Made by a program: the position numbers and the translations under genes
In this document: piece after piece, positions 43,025-53,906 of the stretch
Numbering within the stretch: position 1 is the stretch's first letter
How the letters are laid out: every line of letters starts with the position of its first letter
Assembly: GCF_013744875.1 (NCBI RefSeq)
Contig: NZ_CP059399.1
Span: 2,232,001-2,296,000, forward strand
Source: Nocardia huaxiensis
GTDB lineage: Bacteria > Actinomycetota > Actinomycetes > Mycobacteriales > Mycobacteriaceae
Reading direction: 5' to 3'
DNA: 64,000 nucleotides
Notes under the pieces: generated by a model
Told to the model about the DNA's origin: nothing
Databases searched by the model: none
The model's input: only the letters and a program-made list of their open reading frames with translations

Positions 43025-43810
43025 GTGGTCGGCAGGTTCGGTCAAGCGGACGCCATACCCGAGTTACCCATGCTCGGACGGTATATGCGGTACCGGCGCG
43101 AAGGTCTGGGGCTCACCCAGGAGGAAGTCGCGCGGCGCATGTTCGTCAGCCTGTCGCTGTACCGGAAGCTCGAGAAGGGCGAGCGCCCGCTGTCGATGAG
43201 CCGGATCGAGGACTGGTGCGCGGCCGTCGACGCGCCCATCTGGATGCTGCAGAAGATGGTGTCCATCGCACTGCCCATGCTGTCGTCCGCCATCGCCAAG
43301 GGTTCGTGGCCGCCCGCGCTCAAGGACGAGGACCTCGAACATCTGGAGGCGTTCCCGTTCCCGGCGTTCTTCCACCGGGTGCCCGAATACGACGTGCTCG
43401 CCGCCAATGCGGCCGCCCGCAGCGCGTTTTCGTGGCTGCTGCCCGCCGATCAGGGCGCGGCCCGGCCCACCAATGTGATCGAGCAGATGATGACGGCGCC
43501 GGAAGCCCCCCTGGTGCTCGACAACTGGTACGAGATCGTGCACCGGCTGCTGTTCTACATGCGGGTCGCGGCGCCGGGCATCGTGCCGCCGGAGCGGATC
43601 GCGCAGATCATCGAAACCTGCCGCGTCAACCCGCATTTCGAGGACATGTGGACCACGGACATGTCCGAGGAGGTGTTCAACAGCGCCCGCGTGGTGGTGA
43701 ACGTCCCGGACAGCGATCAGCAGCTGTTCTTCACCATGCGGTCCTACAACGCCGTGCATCCGGACGACACCGGTTACCAGCTGTTCATGCTCACACCACG
43801 CAGCAGGTGA
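43025..43810 (+). CDS. XRE family regulator with MmyB-like sensor domain
   Basis: The GTG at 43025 has GGGAGGT upstream and gives 261 residues. Residues about 18-75 are an XRE helix-turn-helix (LGRYMRYRREGLGLTQEEVARRMFVSLSLYRKLEKGERPLS). The rest (FPFPAFFHRVPEYDVLAANAAARSAF ... LFFTMRSYNAVHPDDTGYQLFML) resembles the PAS-like MmyB ligand-binding domain, which can bind fatty acids. A CATAAT sequence (42986-42991) overlaps an ATGTC-N8-GACAT dyad at 42971-42988, giving a likely autoregulated promoter right after the MBL gene. Confidence 0.87.
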   Translation: MVGRFGQADAIPELPMLGRYMRYRREGLGLTQEEVARRMFVSLSLYRKLEKGERPLSMSRIEDWCAAVDAPIWMLQKMVSIALPMLSSAIAKGSWPPALKDEDLEHLEAFPFPAFFHRVPEYDVLAANAAARSAFSWLLPADQGAARPTNVIEQMMTAPEAPLVLDNWYEIVHRLLFYMRVAAPGIVPPERIAQIIETCRVNPHFEDMWTTDMSEEVFNSARVVVNVPDSDQQLFFTMRSYNAVHPDDTGYQLFMLTPRSR

Positions 43811-43987
43811 CCCAATAAGTGTTACCGACCCGAGTTGACCTGGGACGGGGCCAAATTGGATGCTTTTCGAGCTGCGGTCCGTACAGCAGGAAATACCGGT
43901 GGAAGTTGTGGAGTTCGGAGGGGAATCTCCACCGCCTTGAGCGGTGTGCCCCAAATCGAACGGCTGTCGGACCATGGACCCCGGACC

Positions 43988-44011
43988 CCCGCACACACTG
44001 TCGTGTGCGGG
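43988..44011. terminator. strong hairpin between the XRE gene and metG
   Basis: CCCGCACAC (43988-43996) and GTGTGCGGG (44003-44011) form a perfect 9-bp stem with a six-base loop, just beyond the metG stop at 44022 on the minus strand. No T-run follows, so it would be a U-less terminator or mRNA end. The rest of the 211-base gap shows no convincing gene. Confidence 0.5.
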
Positions 44012-44021
44012 TTCCTGGGGA

Positions 44022-45581
44022 TCAAGCCTTCGGCGCCACGTACTTCGGGAAGACCACTTGCGGCTCGGGCAGGGCGGTGCCCGGCGCGATCGGCGTGGCC
44101 ACGGCCGCGAAGGTGCGGTCGGACTGCGCCAGCAGATCCAGGATCTTGCCCGCCGAGGCCGGAATGACCGGCTGCACCAGCAGCGACACGATCCGCACGA
44201 CCTCCATGGTCACGTAGAGAATCGTGCCCTCGCGCGCGATGTCCTCGGGCGTGCCCGACTTGGCCAGCGTCCACGGCGCCTGCGCGGAGAAGTACCGGTT
44301 GGTCTCACCGAGCGTCAGCCACAGCTGCTCCAGGCCCAAATGGATCTGCTGCTGGTCGAATTCGGCCCGCACCGCGTCCAGCAGCCCGTTGGCCCGCTCC
44401 AGCAGCGCCTTGTCCTCGGCGGTGAACTCGCCCGGCGTCGGCACCACGCCGCCGAAATCGCGCGCCACCATCTTCAGGCAGCGCTGCGCCAGATTGCCGA
44501 ACTCGTTGGCCAGATCGGTATTGATCCGTCCCGCGATGGCCTCCTCGCTGTAGGAGCCGTCCTGCCCGTAGGAGATCTCGCGCAGCAGGAAGAACCGCAC
44601 GGCATCCAGGCCGTAGGTCTCCACCAGCGACATGGGATCGACCACATTGCCGACCGACTTGGACATCTTCTCGCCGCGGTAGTTCACGAAGCCGTGCACG
44701 AAAACCCGCTTGGGCAGCGCGATCCCGGCGCTCATCAGGAAGGCCGGCCAGTACACGGTGTGGAAGCGGGTGATGTCCTTGCCGATGATGTGCAGATCGG
44801 CCGGCCAGAAGCGCTGGAACTGCGCCGAATCCACGTCCGGGAAGCCCGCGCCGGTCAGGTAGTTGGTGAGCGCGTCCACCCACACGTACATGACGTGCGC
44901 CGGATCGCCGGGCACCGGCACACCCCAGTCGAAGGTGGTGCGGGAGATGGACAGATCCTTCAGCCCGGCCTTCACATACGAGACGATCTCGTTGCGCCGG
45001 GTCGCGGGCGCGATGAATTCCGGGGTGTTCTCGTACAGTTCGAGCAGCTTGTCCTGGTACTTGGACAGGCGGAAGAAGTAGTTCGACTCCTCGGTCCACT
45101 CCACCGGGGTCTTGGTGTCGGTGGAGATGCGGGTGCCGTCCTCGAGGAGGGTGGTCTCCTCCTCGGTGTAGAAGGCCTCGTCGCGCACCGAGTACCAGCC
45201 GGCGTAGGTGTCGAGGTAGATGTCGCCGTTGGCGGCCATCTTCTCCCAGATGGCGACCGACGCGGCGTGATGGTCCTCATCGGTGGTGCGGATGAAGCGG
45301 TCGTAGGAGACATCCAGGGCCTTGTCCATGGCCTCGAAGACATCGGAGTTGCGGGACGCGTACTCCTGCTCCGGGACGCCCGCGGCCTTGGCGGCCTGCT
45401 GCACCTTCTGGCCGTGCTCGTCGGTGCCCGTCATGAAGAACACGTCGAAGCCGTCGAGCCGCTTGAAGCGGGCCAGGGCATCGGTCGAGATGTACTCGTA
45501 GGCGTGTCCGATGTGCGGTGCGCCGTTCGGGTACGCGATGGCCGTGGTTAGGTAAAAGGCGGGGCGGTCGGATGCGCTCAT
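44022..45581 (-). CDS. metG: methionine-tRNA ligase
   Basis: The 519-residue class I synthetase charges tRNA-Met. It has the HIGH motif in [16 protein letters not shown], the KMSKS motif in [12 protein letters not shown], the [14 protein letters not shown] segment, and the tRNA anticodon-binding helical domain at the end. The length fits the short actinobacterial form without the C-terminal EMAP-II-like extension. The ATG at 45581 places the catalytic fold directly at the N terminus. It is divergent from tatD, as in mycobacteria. Confidence 0.98.
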   Translation of the reverse strand: MSASDRPAFYLTTAIAYPNGAPHIGHAYEYISTDALARFKRLDGFDVFFMTGTDEHGQKVQQAAKAAGVPEQEYASRNSDVFEAMDKALDVSYDRFIRTTDEDHHAASVAIWEKMAANGDIYLDTYAGWYSVRDEAFYTEEETTLLEDGTRISTDTKTPVEWTEESNYFFRLSKYQDKLLELYENTPEFIAPATRRNEIVSYVKAGLKDLSISRTTFDWGVPVPGDPAHVMYVWVDALTNYLTGAGFPDVDSAQFQRFWPADLHIIGKDITRFHTVYWPAFLMSAGIALPKRVFVHGFVNYRGEKMSKSVGNVVDPMSLVETYGLDAVRFFLLREISYGQDGSYSEEAIAGRINTDLANEFGNLAQRCLKMVARDFGGVVPTPGEFTAEDKALLERANGLLDAVRAEFDQQQIHLGLEQLWLTLGETNRYFSAQAPWTLAKSGTPEDIAREGTILYVTMEVVRIVSLLVQPVIPASAGKILDLLAQSDRTFAAVATPIAPGTALPEPQVVFPKYVAPKA

Positions 45582-45647
45582 GGTGTGTCTACTCTATCTG
45601 CGTGCCTCTAGACGTTCGCGCGAATATGCCCGTGGCAGGTGTCGCCC

Positions 45648-46475
45648 ATGAGTAGCCGCCGACCTGCCCCCGAGCCGCCGGAGCCGCTCGCCCCGCTGGT
45701 CGACGCGCACACCCACATCGACGCCTGCGGCGCGACCGACCCGGAATCGGTTGCGGCGCTGGTGGATCGGGCCGAGGCCGTGGGTGTCGGCAAGATCGTG
45801 ACGGTGGCCGACGACCTCGAGGCCGCGCGCGCCGCGGTGCGGGCCGCGCACTGGGACGATCGCGTGTACGCGGCGGTCGCGCTGCATCCGACGCGCGCCA
45901 ACGCGCTCGACGACGCGGCGAAGAAGGAACTCGAGGAACTGGCTCGCGATCCGCGCGTGGTCGCGGTGGGGGAGACCGGGCTCGACTACTACTGGCCCGG
46001 CAAGCTCGACGGCTGCGCGACGGTCGAGGAACAGGTCGAGGGTTTCCGCTGGCATATCGACCTCGCCAAGCGAGTGCGCAAACCGCTCATGATCCACAAT
46101 CGCGAGGCCGATCACGATCTGCTGACGGTGTTGCTGGACGAGGGCGCGCCGGATCAGGTGATCTTCCACTGCTTCTCGGGTGACGCCAACATGGCCCTCG
46201 CCTGTGTGGAGGAAGGTTATGTACTGAGCTTTTCGGGCACGGTGAGTTTCAAGAATGCCCACGAATTGCGGGAGGCCGCGAAACTCGTTCCGCAAGATCA
46301 GATTCTGGTGGAAACCGATGCGCCGTATCTGACTCCGCATCCGTTCCGGGGCGCGCCCAACGAGTCTTACATGCTGCCGTACACGCTGCGCGCGCTGGCG
46401 GAGGTGCGCGGGCAGGATCCGCAGGAGCTGGCCGAGATCACCACGGCGACCGCGCGGCGGTTGTACCGAATCTAG
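45648..46475 (+). CDS. tatD: TatD family metal-dependent DNase/hydrolase
   Basis: The 275-residue TIM-barrel hydrolase has LVDAHTHIDACG (HxH metal site), VAVGETGLDYYWPGK (Glu ligand), PLMIHNREADHDLL, VIFHCFSGD and the catalytic Asp in ILVETDAPYLTP. TatD proteins are 3'-5' exonucleases involved in DNA repair and quality control. The ATG at 45648 and a GTG at 45639 are both possible starts. The gene is followed at once by an intrinsic terminator, which separates it from rpfB. Confidence 0.95.
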   Translation: MSSRRPAPEPPEPLAPLVDAHTHIDACGATDPESVAALVDRAEAVGVGKIVTVADDLEAARAAVRAAHWDDRVYAAVALHPTRANALDDAAKKELEELARDPRVVAVGETGLDYYWPGKLDGCATVEEQVEGFRWHIDLAKRVRKPLMIHNREADHDLLTVLLDEGAPDQVIFHCFSGDANMALACVEEGYVLSFSGTVSFKNAHELREAAKLVPQDQILVETDAPYLTPHPFRGAPNESYMLPYTLRALAEVRGQDPQELAEITTATARRLYRI

Positions 46476-46493
46476 GTGCTGCGCACCTTTTTT
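46475..46493 (+). terminator. intrinsic terminator of tatD
   Basis: GGTGC (46475-46479), loop TGC and GCACC (46483-46487) form a tight stem followed by six T residues (46488-46493). The stem begins in the last base of the tatD stop codon. Confidence 0.85.
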
Positions 46494-46562
46494 CACGTTC
46501 GCACGGTTTCTGCGTGAAAGTCTCGCGTTGAAACCGGCGAAACGTGCATACTCGCGGCTCGG

Positions 46563-46592
46563 TTCGCAAACTGTGTTTCGGGTCACTATGAT
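46563..46592 (+). promoter_or_regulatory. candidate rpfB promoter with long 5' leader
   Basis: TATGAT at 46587-46592 is a good -10 match, with TTCGCA (46563-46568) as a weak -35 element 18 bases upstream. Transcription from here would give a leader of about 100 bases before rpfB. The 223-base gap between tatD and rpfB also holds an inverted repeat TTTCACG/CGTGAAA near 46491-46520. No known riboswitch signature was recognised. Confidence 0.4.
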
Positions 46593-46665
46593 GACGCCGG
46601 ATCGTGATCTACCTGCGGATTGATATCGGCTCGTAATTTCCGAATACACAGTTCCGCATGGATAG

Positions 46666-47847
<1,182 letters not shown>

Positions 47848-47887
47848 CCGTGGGGTGTGGGGGCACGGCCCCCACCTTTCCGCGGTG

Positions 47888-48658
47888 CTACATCAAAGCG
47901 CCGCCGTCGACGCGGAGTTCGGTGCCGGTCATGTAGCGGCCGTCGTCGGAGGCGACCATGGCCACCACGCCCGCGATGTCTTCCGGCTTGCCGAGGGTGC
48001 CGCCCTCGAGCCAGCCGGGGAGGCGGGCCATGAGGCTCCAGTCGGCGTCGGACGGAAGGTCGAGTCCCGCGGTCAGGCTGGTGCCGATGCCGCCGGGCAC
48101 GATATTCACCGCGCGCAGGCCCTTTTTCACGTATTCGAGGGCGATGGTGTGGGTGAGGGCGTTGATGCCCGCCTTGGACGCGGTGTAGGCGGCCATGTAG
48201 GGGGCCGCGCCGAAAGCCGAAGTGGACGAGAAGTTCACGACCACGCCGCCGTGCGGGGAGTCCAGGAGTTTGGGGATGCCCGCCTGGACCATGAGGAAGG
48301 TGCCGGTCAGATTGACCGCGAGGACCTTGTTCCAGGTCTCCAGGGGGAGTTCGTGGGTGTGGCCGGCGCGCATGATGCCCGCCGCGTTCACGAGAACATC
48401 GAGGCCGCCGAGGAATTCGAAGGCTTCGGCGGTGGCGGATCGCACCGATTCCGGGTCGGCGACATCCAGCAGGACCGTCTTCAGCTTGTCCCGCTGATCG
48501 GCGGGGACGGCTTCCGCCGTTGCGGCCAGACCGTTTTCGCTCACGTCCGCTGCCACGAGCTGCGCGCCTTCGGCGAGCAGGCGCAGAGCGATGCCCTGGC
48601 CGATGCCGGAACCGGCTCCGGTGACGAGTACCCGACGGCCTTCGTATCTCTGGTTCAT
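47888..48658 (-). CDS. SDR family oxidoreductase
   Basis: The 256-residue protein is a classical SDR: VLVTGAGSGIGQGIALRL, NAAGIM, catalytic Ser in VNFSSTSAF, Tyr-x3-Lys in AAYTASKAGINAL, and the C-terminal TGTELRVDGGALM. It is divergent from a secreted lipase gene. A KstR-type motif lies 11 bases upstream and overlaps TATAAC, its probable -10 box, giving a very short leader. This suggests a role in lipid or sterol breakdown, for example as a hydroxyacyl or hydroxysteroid dehydrogenase. Substrate not known. Confidence 0.9.
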   Translation of the reverse strand: MNQRYEGRRVLVTGAGSGIGQGIALRLLAEGAQLVAADVSENGLAATAEAVPADQRDKLKTVLLDVADPESVRSATAEAFEFLGGLDVLVNAAGIMRAGHTHELPLETWNKVLAVNLTGTFLMVQAGIPKLLDSPHGGVVVNFSSTSAFGAAPYMAAYTASKAGINALTHTIALEYVKKGLRAVNIVPGGIGTSLTAGLDLPSDADWSLMARLPGWLEGGTLGKPEDIAGVVAMVASDDGRYMTGTELRVDGGALM

Positions 48659-48668
48659 GGCCAGAAAT

Positions 48669-48682
48669 TAGAACAAGTTATA
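48669..48682. promoter_or_regulatory. KstR-type motif TnnAACnnGTTnnA between SDR and lipase
   Basis: TAGAACAAGTTATA fits the TnnAACnnGTTnnA consensus. It overlaps TATAAC read on the minus strand (48677-48682), the likely -10 box of the SDR gene, and lies in the 150-base divergent spacer also used by the lipase. The second such site in this window is before the lipase at 14.4 kb. Confidence 0.6.
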
Positions 48683-48808
48683 GGGGTGGTCAACGGCTGA
48701 AGTCTGGCAAATTGCCAGAGAACTTTCATACTGGACCGTTGTTCAAATAGGTAGGCTCTGCCGGGGTCACGCAAAGTTTCCGGTCGGGGTTTATCTGATG
48801 GAGGATTG

Positions 48809-49969
48809 ATGCGGTTGTTCGGTGGACGGATGCGCGCACTGGCGGCAGCCACGGCATCGGCAGGCATTCTGCTGATCGCGCCGGGGACCCCGGCACACGC
48901 GGCGGAGCCCGGTGCGGTGATCGGCACCGTGGCCCAGCCCAGCGGATTCCGCGGGATGGCCAATGGATACGCGCTCGACTACTGGACCAGTCGCTCCAAT
49001 GGCGAGGCCGTGGAAGCCAGTGCGGGACTGTTCATTCCGGAGGGCGACGCACCCGCGGGCGGCTGGCCGATCATGGTGTACGACCACGGCACCTCGGGCC
49101 TCGGACCCGGCTGCGGCGGGCAGACCGCCAACGGCCGCTTCAGCCGGCCCAAGGAAGACGCGATCCTGCAGTACTTCGTGAACAAGGGCTTCGCCGTCGT
49201 CGCACCCGACTATCTCGGACTCGGCCGCTTCGACACCGGGCCGCACCCGTACCTCGAGACCCGCAGCGAAGCCACCGCCACCATCGACGCCGTGAAGGCG
49301 GCGCGCGCGGCGCGACCGGAACTCTCGCGCACCTGGGCGATCATCGGCTTCTCCCAGGGCGGGCACGCGGCACTGGGCGCGGCCAACCTGCAATCGACCC
49401 TCGCACCCGACCTCGACTTCCGCGGCACCATCGCCTCGGACCCGGCCTCCGACATCGAGAAGCTGCTGCCCATCGGCGGGCCGTGGGTGCCGGAGATTCC
49501 CGGCGACGCCGGCAATGCCGTGAACGGCTTCGTGGTCAGCATGTTCGTCGGACTGCGGGAAACCCATCCCGAACTCGACTTCGACAGCTACCTGACCCCG
49601 CGCGGCAAGGAGATCCTGGATCAGGCGGGCAGCATGTGCTTCCTCGACATCATGAAGCTCACCGATGGCGTCTCACTCGGCCAGATGCTGTCGCGGCCGC
49701 TGTCCGACGAGCGCTTCCGGGCCATCTCCGACGAGTACATGCGGGTGCCCACCACCGGCTACGACGCGCCGATCCTGTTGCTGCTCAATACCAATGACAC
49801 CACCGTGCCGTCTCCGCTGCACGCCGCGCTGGCCGCCCAGTTCGCCGCCAATGGCGTGGACTTCCGGACCGTCGTCGGCACCGGCACGCACACCCAGGTG
49901 AGCCCGCAGATGTGGGATGCCATCGGCGCCTTCAGCGATCGGATTCTCGCCACCCCGGTCCAGCCCTGA
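48809..49969 (+). CDS. secreted lipase/esterase (alpha/beta-hydrolase)
   Basis: TGGAGGA precedes the ATG at 48809. The 386-residue protein has a signal peptide ([25 protein letters not shown], cleavage near residue 31). The hydrolase core shows [26 protein letters not shown], the nucleophile elbow [13 protein letters not shown] with Ser182, and a late His ([12 protein letters not shown]). It belongs to the same broad secretory lipase group as the enzyme at 14.4 kb. It shares a divergent promoter with the SDR gene and probably takes part in uptake of lipid esters. Confidence 0.9.
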   Translation: MRLFGGRMRALAAATASAGILLIAPGTPAHAAEPGAVIGTVAQPSGFRGMANGYALDYWTSRSNGEAVEASAGLFIPEGDAPAGGWPIMVYDHGTSGLGPGCGGQTANGRFSRPKEDAILQYFVNKGFAVVAPDYLGLGRFDTGPHPYLETRSEATATIDAVKAARAARPELSRTWAIIGFSQGGHAALGAANLQSTLAPDLDFRGTIASDPASDIEKLLPIGGPWVPEIPGDAGNAVNGFVVSMFVGLRETHPELDFDSYLTPRGKEILDQAGSMCFLDIMKLTDGVSLGQMLSRPLSDERFRAISDEYMRVPTTGYDAPILLLLNTNDTTVPSPLHAALAAQFAANGVDFRTVVGTGTHTQVSPQMWDAIGAFSDRILATPVQP

Positions 49970-49997
49970 CACCTGCCGGGTTGATAGGTTTCGCAGA

Positions 49998-50879
49998 GTG
50001 TCCGAATCCGAAACAGCTGGTCGAGGTCAAGCCGCACTGCTCGGTCCCGCCGAGGTGCGCGAAATGGCGGAGCGCTTCGGCGTGCGCCCGACCAAGCAAC
50101 TCGGACAGAACTTCGTCCACGATGCCAACACCATGCGCCGCATCGTCTCGACTGCCGGTGTCGGTCGTGACGATGTGGTGCTCGAGGTCGGGCCGGGGCT
50201 CGGCTCGCTGACCCTGGCCCTGCTCGATGTGGTCGACCGGGTGGTGGCGGTGGAGATCGATCCGGTGCTGGCGCACTTCCTGCCGGAGACCGTCGCCACC
50301 CGAGCACCCGAGCTGAAGGACCGGCTCACGGTGGTCGAGGCCGACGCTCTGCGCGTCTCGGCCGCCGACATTCCGGCCGAGCCGACCGCGCTGGTGGCCA
50401 ATCTGCCCTACAACGTGGCGGTCCCGGTGCTGCTGCATCTCATGGCCGAATTGCCCAGCATCCGAACGGCTCTGGTGATGGTGCAGCTGGAGGTGGCGGA
50501 TCGGCTGGCCGCCGTGCCCGGCAATCGCACCTACGGCGTGCCGAGCGTGAAGGCGGGGTTCTACGGACCCGTGCGCCGCGCGGGAACCGTTGGGCGGCAG
50601 ATCTTCTGGCCCGTCCCGCAGGTCGAATCCGGGCTGGTGCGCATCGATCGCTTCACCGAACCGCCGTGGCCGATCGACGAAGCCAATCGCCGTCGCGTGT
50701 TCGAGGTGGTCGACGCCGCCTTCGCGCAACGCCGCAAGACCTTGCGCGCGGCCCTCTCCGGCTGGGCGGGTTCCCCCGCCGAAGCCGAAAAGCGCCTGCT
50801 CGCAGCCGGTATCGCGCCCACCGCGCGCGGTGAAACCCTCGATACCGCCGCGTTCGTCCGGCTGGCCGAGCAGGCGTAG
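49998..50879 (+). CDS. rsmA: 16S rRNA (adenine(1518)-N(6)/adenine(1519)-N(6))-dimethyltransferase
   Basis: The 293-residue KsgA/RsmA enzyme dimethylates two adjacent adenines near the 3' end of 16S rRNA during 30S assembly. It shows [18 protein letters not shown], the SAM motif [18 protein letters not shown], the acidic VVAVEIDP, and the catalytic [14 protein letters not shown]. The GTG at 49998 gives the usual short N terminus. It is part of the conserved rpfB-ksgA-ispE block, though here further genes intervene on both sides. A single REP-like arm follows its stop. Confidence 0.96.
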   Translation: MSESETAGRGQAALLGPAEVREMAERFGVRPTKQLGQNFVHDANTMRRIVSTAGVGRDDVVLEVGPGLGSLTLALLDVVDRVVAVEIDPVLAHFLPETVATRAPELKDRLTVVEADALRVSAADIPAEPTALVANLPYNVAVPVLLHLMAELPSIRTALVMVQLEVADRLAAVPGNRTYGVPSVKAGFYGPVRRAGTVGRQIFWPVPQVESGLVRIDRFTEPPWPIDEANRRRVFEVVDAAFAQRRKTLRAALSGWAGSPAEAEKRLLAAGIAPTARGETLDTAAFVRLAEQA

Positions 50880-50888
50880 CGCCACCCC

Positions 50889-50919
50889 GTCATCCCGGCA
50901 TGCTTTTGGCCGGGATCCA
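50889..50919. repeat. single arm of the REP-like element
   Basis: These 31 bases are identical to the left arm at 33254-33284. The arm carries its own hairpin (TCCCGGC-N9-GCCGGGA). It lies nine bases after the ksgA stop and before the end of the convergent LpqN-like gene, so it could act as a shared transcription end. No inverted partner is seen here. Confidence 0.85.
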
Positions 50920-50934
50920 TACGGTGGCGGCAGG

Positions 50935-51432
50935 TCAGGCGCGGATCACCAGATTGTTCAGCAGGTCCGAGTCCACGTTCTCGTGATCGGCCTTGGCGGT
51001 GACGGTGATCTGCACCAGGTACTCCTCGGTGCCCGCCACGACCACCACATAGCGGGTATGCACCCACAGGTCGAGCGTCTCCAGGCTGTAGGTGCCGACC
51101 ACGTCGGCCGACGGGTAACCCTCGAACTCCGCGATATCGGCGACGATCTCCCGCCACTTGGGCAGCGCCCGCGCATCGGTGAACGCGCACGCCAGCAGCT
51201 CCTGCGCATCCGCCGGCTTGGAGAACCGCCCGACCAGCAGCACCACATTGTCGGCCCAGCCCCCGGCGGGCGGCAGCGTCCACACCCCGTACGCCCCGGG
51301 GAAGACCGAGCGATCCACCGCCTGCCACTCCTCCGGCAGCTCGATCGTCACGGCCGGCGCTCCGGCCGCGCCCGGCTCGACCGGGGCGATCTGAACATTC
51401 GCTGCGGCCAGGAATTCGGCGATGGTGGTCAC
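50935..51432 (-). CDS. LpqN/LpqT family protein without signal peptide
   Basis: The 165-residue protein matches the C-terminal domain of the mycobacterial LpqN/LpqT family: VTIELPEEWQAV, FPGAYGVWTLPPAGGWADNVVLLVGRF, GYPSADVVGTYSLE, TRYVVVVAGTEEYLVQITVTAK. The mycobacterial proteins are lipoproteins, whereas this one starts directly with the domain and has no lipobox or signal peptide, so it should be cytosolic. GAGGAG precedes the GTG at 51432. LpqN in M. tuberculosis has been linked to host interaction; that cannot be transferred here. Its end faces the ksgA end. Confidence 0.78.
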   Translation of the reverse strand: MTTIAEFLAAANVQIAPVEPGAAGAPAVTIELPEEWQAVDRSVFPGAYGVWTLPPAGGWADNVVLLVGRFSKPADAQELLACAFTDARALPKWREIVADIAEFEGYPSADVVGTYSLETLDLWVHTRYVVVVAGTEEYLVQITVTAKADHENVDSDLLNNLVIRA

Positions 51433-51560
51433 GAGTGGTGCTCCTCTGTTGATGGGCGGTCCGCCCCCGAACGCTATCGGATGAAGTTCGTTGCCGTGCG
51501 CCCGCTGTCCGGGTCCCGGATCCGGCGGTGGTGCCGTGGCGCGCCCGGACGCCGAAACGG

Positions 51561-51597
51561 AAAACGGGCCGTCCGGATCCGAAGATCCGAACGGCCC
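51561..51597 (-). terminator. intrinsic terminator of the copper operon
   Basis: GGGCCGT (51566-51572) and ACGGCCC (51591-51597) form the outer stem, and GGATC/GATCC the inner stem. On the minus strand GTTTTCC follows the hairpin, just 21 bases beyond the copA stop. Confidence 0.8.
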
Positions 51598-51617
51598 GGT
51601 GCGGCAGGCTGTTCCGC

Positions 51618-53906
51618 TCATCCTTTGAAGCGGCGCAGGCGGAGGCTGTTGCTGACGACGAACACACTGGACAGCGCCATGGCGGCGCCAGCGAGCATCG
51701 GGTTCAGCAGGCCGGCGGCGGCCAGCGGGATGGCTGCCACGTTGTAGCCGAACGCCCAGAACAGGTTGCTCTTGATGGTGCGCAGGGTGGCGCGGGACAG
51801 CCGGATGGCGGTGCCCACGGTGCGCAGGTCGCCGCGCACCAGGGTGATGTCCCCGGCCTCGATGGCGACATCGGTGCCGGTGCCCATGGCCAGACCGAGA
51901 TCGGCCTGGGCCAGCGCGGCCGCGTCGTTGACGCCGTCGCCGACCATGGCGACCACCTTGCCCTGCTCCTGCAACTTCTTCACCACGTCGAGCTTGTCGG
52001 CGGGCAGCACCTCCGCGATCACCTCGTCGATGCCGACCTGGTCCGCGACGGTGCGGGCGGCGGCGGCATTGTCGCCGGTCAGCAGGACGGGGGTGAGCCC
52101 GAGCGCCTTCAGGTCCGCGATCGCCTCGGCGCTGGTGTCCTTGATCGCGTCGGCGATCACCAGCACGCCCCGGGCGACGCCGTCCCAGGCCACCGCGATG
52201 GCGGTGTGCCCGGCCGACTCCGCCCGAGACTTGGCCTGCGCCAAGGACTCCGGCAGCGTGACCGACCAATCCGCCAGCAGCTCGGTGCGTCCGATGACGA
52301 CCGCGCGCTCACCGACCAGACCCTGCACGCCCTTGCCGCCGTGGCTCACGAACTGCTCCACCTGCTCGGTGTCGAGTCCGCGATCGGCTGCGCCGGACAC
52401 CACGGCCCGCGCGACCGGGTGCTCGGAGCCGTGCTCCACCGCCGCGGCGACGGACAGCAGCTCGTCGCTGTTGACGCCCTCGGCCGGAATCACTTCCGCC
52501 AGGGTCATCTTGCCGGTGGTGACGGTGCCGGTCTTGTCCAGCACCACGGTGTCGATGCGCCGCGTCGACTCCAGCACCTGCGGGCCCTTGATCAGAATCC
52601 CCAGCTGCGCGCCGCGACCCGTGCCGACCAGCAGCGCGGTCGGCGTGGCCAGGCCCAGGGCGCACGGGCAGGCAATGATCAGGACCGCGACCGCGGCGCC
52701 GAAGGCGGTCGCGACCGCGACGCCCGTGCCGAGCCAGAAGCCCAGCGCCGCAACGGCGATCGCGATGACAATGGGCACGAAGACCCCGGCCACCCGATCG
52801 GCCAGCCGCTGCACCTGCGCCTTGCCGTTCTGCGCCTCCTCGACCAGCGAGGCCATCTGCGCCAGCTGCGTGTCCGCGCCGACCCGGGTGGCGCGCACGG
52901 TCAGCAGACCGCCCGCGTTCACCGTCGCGCCGACCACCTGATCGCCGGGGCCCACCTCCACCGGCACCGACTCGCCGGTCAGCATGCTCATGTCGAGCGC
53001 CGAATTACCGCTCACCACAACGCCGTCCGTGGCGATCTTCTCGCCGGGGCGGACCAGGAACTCGTCACCGACGTGCAATTCGCCGATGGGAATGCGGGTT
53101 TCGACGCCGTTGCGCAGCACCGCGACATCCTTCGCGCCCAGTTCCAGCAGGGCGCGCAGGGCCGAACCGGCCTTCTCCTTGGAGCGGGTCTCGAAGTACC
53201 GGCCCGCGAGGATGGCCGTGATCAGTGTCGCCGCCACCTCGAAGTACAGCGCCGAGGACGAGTCGCCACGGGTAATGGCAAGGCTGAAGGGGTGTTTCAT
53301 GCCGGGCATGCCGGCGTCGCCGAAGAACAGCGCGTAGACCGACCAGCCGAAGGCGGCGAGGGTGCCCAGCGAGATGAGCGTGTCCATGGTGGCCGCGCCG
53401 TGCTTGGCGTTCACCCAGGCGGCGCGGTGGAACTGCCAGCCCGCCCACACCACGATGGGTGCGGTCAGGGTCAGCGAGAACCACTGCCAGTTCTCGAACT
53501 GCAGGGCCGGAACCATGGCGACGGCGACCACCGGGATGGCCAGCGCCAGGCTCACCAGCAGCCGGTGCCGCAACTGCTGGGTCGCGGACGGGGCCGAATC
53601 ACCTTCCGATTCGGTCTTTTTCACCGGATTCGGGTCGTGCACACTGGCCGTGTAGCCGGTGTCGACGACCTTGGCGATCAGATCATCGGCACTCACCGAC
53701 TCCGGGAAGCTGACCTTCGCCTTTTCCGTGGCGTAGTTGACGGTGGCGGTGACGCCGTCCATCCGGTTCAGCTTCTTCTCGATGCGGGACGCGCAGGAAG
53801 CGCAGGTCATGCCGCCGATCTCGAGTTCGATCGACTGCACGGGCAGACTGCTGTCGGGCAGGCTGCCGCCGCCGAGCTGGTCGCGTTCGGGTGCGGGCGC
53901 GCTCAT
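51618..53906 (-). CDS. copA: copper-exporting P1B-type ATPase
   Basis: The 762-residue pump expels Cu(I) using ATP. It has one N-terminal metal-binding domain ([18 protein letters not shown], Cys35 and Cys38), about eight membrane helices with the transport motif [16 protein letters not shown], and the P-type motifs [16 protein letters not shown] (phosphorylated Asp), GSEHPVARA and [18 protein letters not shown]. The late NxxNP-type membrane motif expected of CopA is present as [10 protein letters not shown] and [18 protein letters not shown]. It is the last gene of copZ-secreted protein-copA; its ATG overlaps the previous stop (ATGA). Confidence 0.96.
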   Translation of the reverse strand: MSAPAPERDQLGGGSLPDSSLPVQSIELEIGGMTCASCASRIEKKLNRMDGVTATVNYATEKAKVSFPESVSADDLIAKVVDTGYTASVHDPNPVKKTESEGDSAPSATQQLRHRLLVSLALAIPVVAVAMVPALQFENWQWFSLTLTAPIVVWAGWQFHRAAWVNAKHGAATMDTLISLGTLAAFGWSVYALFFGDAGMPGMKHPFSLAITRGDSSSALYFEVAATLITAILAGRYFETRSKEKAGSALRALLELGAKDVAVLRNGVETRIPIGELHVGDEFLVRPGEKIATDGVVVSGNSALDMSMLTGESVPVEVGPGDQVVGATVNAGGLLTVRATRVGADTQLAQMASLVEEAQNGKAQVQRLADRVAGVFVPIVIAIAVAALGFWLGTGVAVATAFGAAVAVLIIACPCALGLATPTALLVGTGRGAQLGILIKGPQVLESTRRIDTVVLDKTGTVTTGKMTLAEVIPAEGVNSDELLSVAAAVEHGSEHPVARAVVSGAADRGLDTEQVEQFVSHGGKGVQGLVGERAVVIGRTELLADWSVTLPESLAQAKSRAESAGHTAIAVAWDGVARGVLVIADAIKDTSAEAIADLKALGLTPVLLTGDNAAAARTVADQVGIDEVIAEVLPADKLDVVKKLQEQGKVVAMVGDGVNDAAALAQADLGLAMGTGTDVAIEAGDITLVRGDLRTVGTAIRLSRATLRTIKSNLFWAFGYNVAAIPLAAAGLLNPMLAGAAMALSSVFVVSNSLRLRRFKG

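Noticed and set aside
43835..44167. Small plus-strand frame between the XRE gene and metG
   Set aside because: It runs deep into metG on the opposite strand, has no ribosome binding site, and its residues do not look like a conserved protein.
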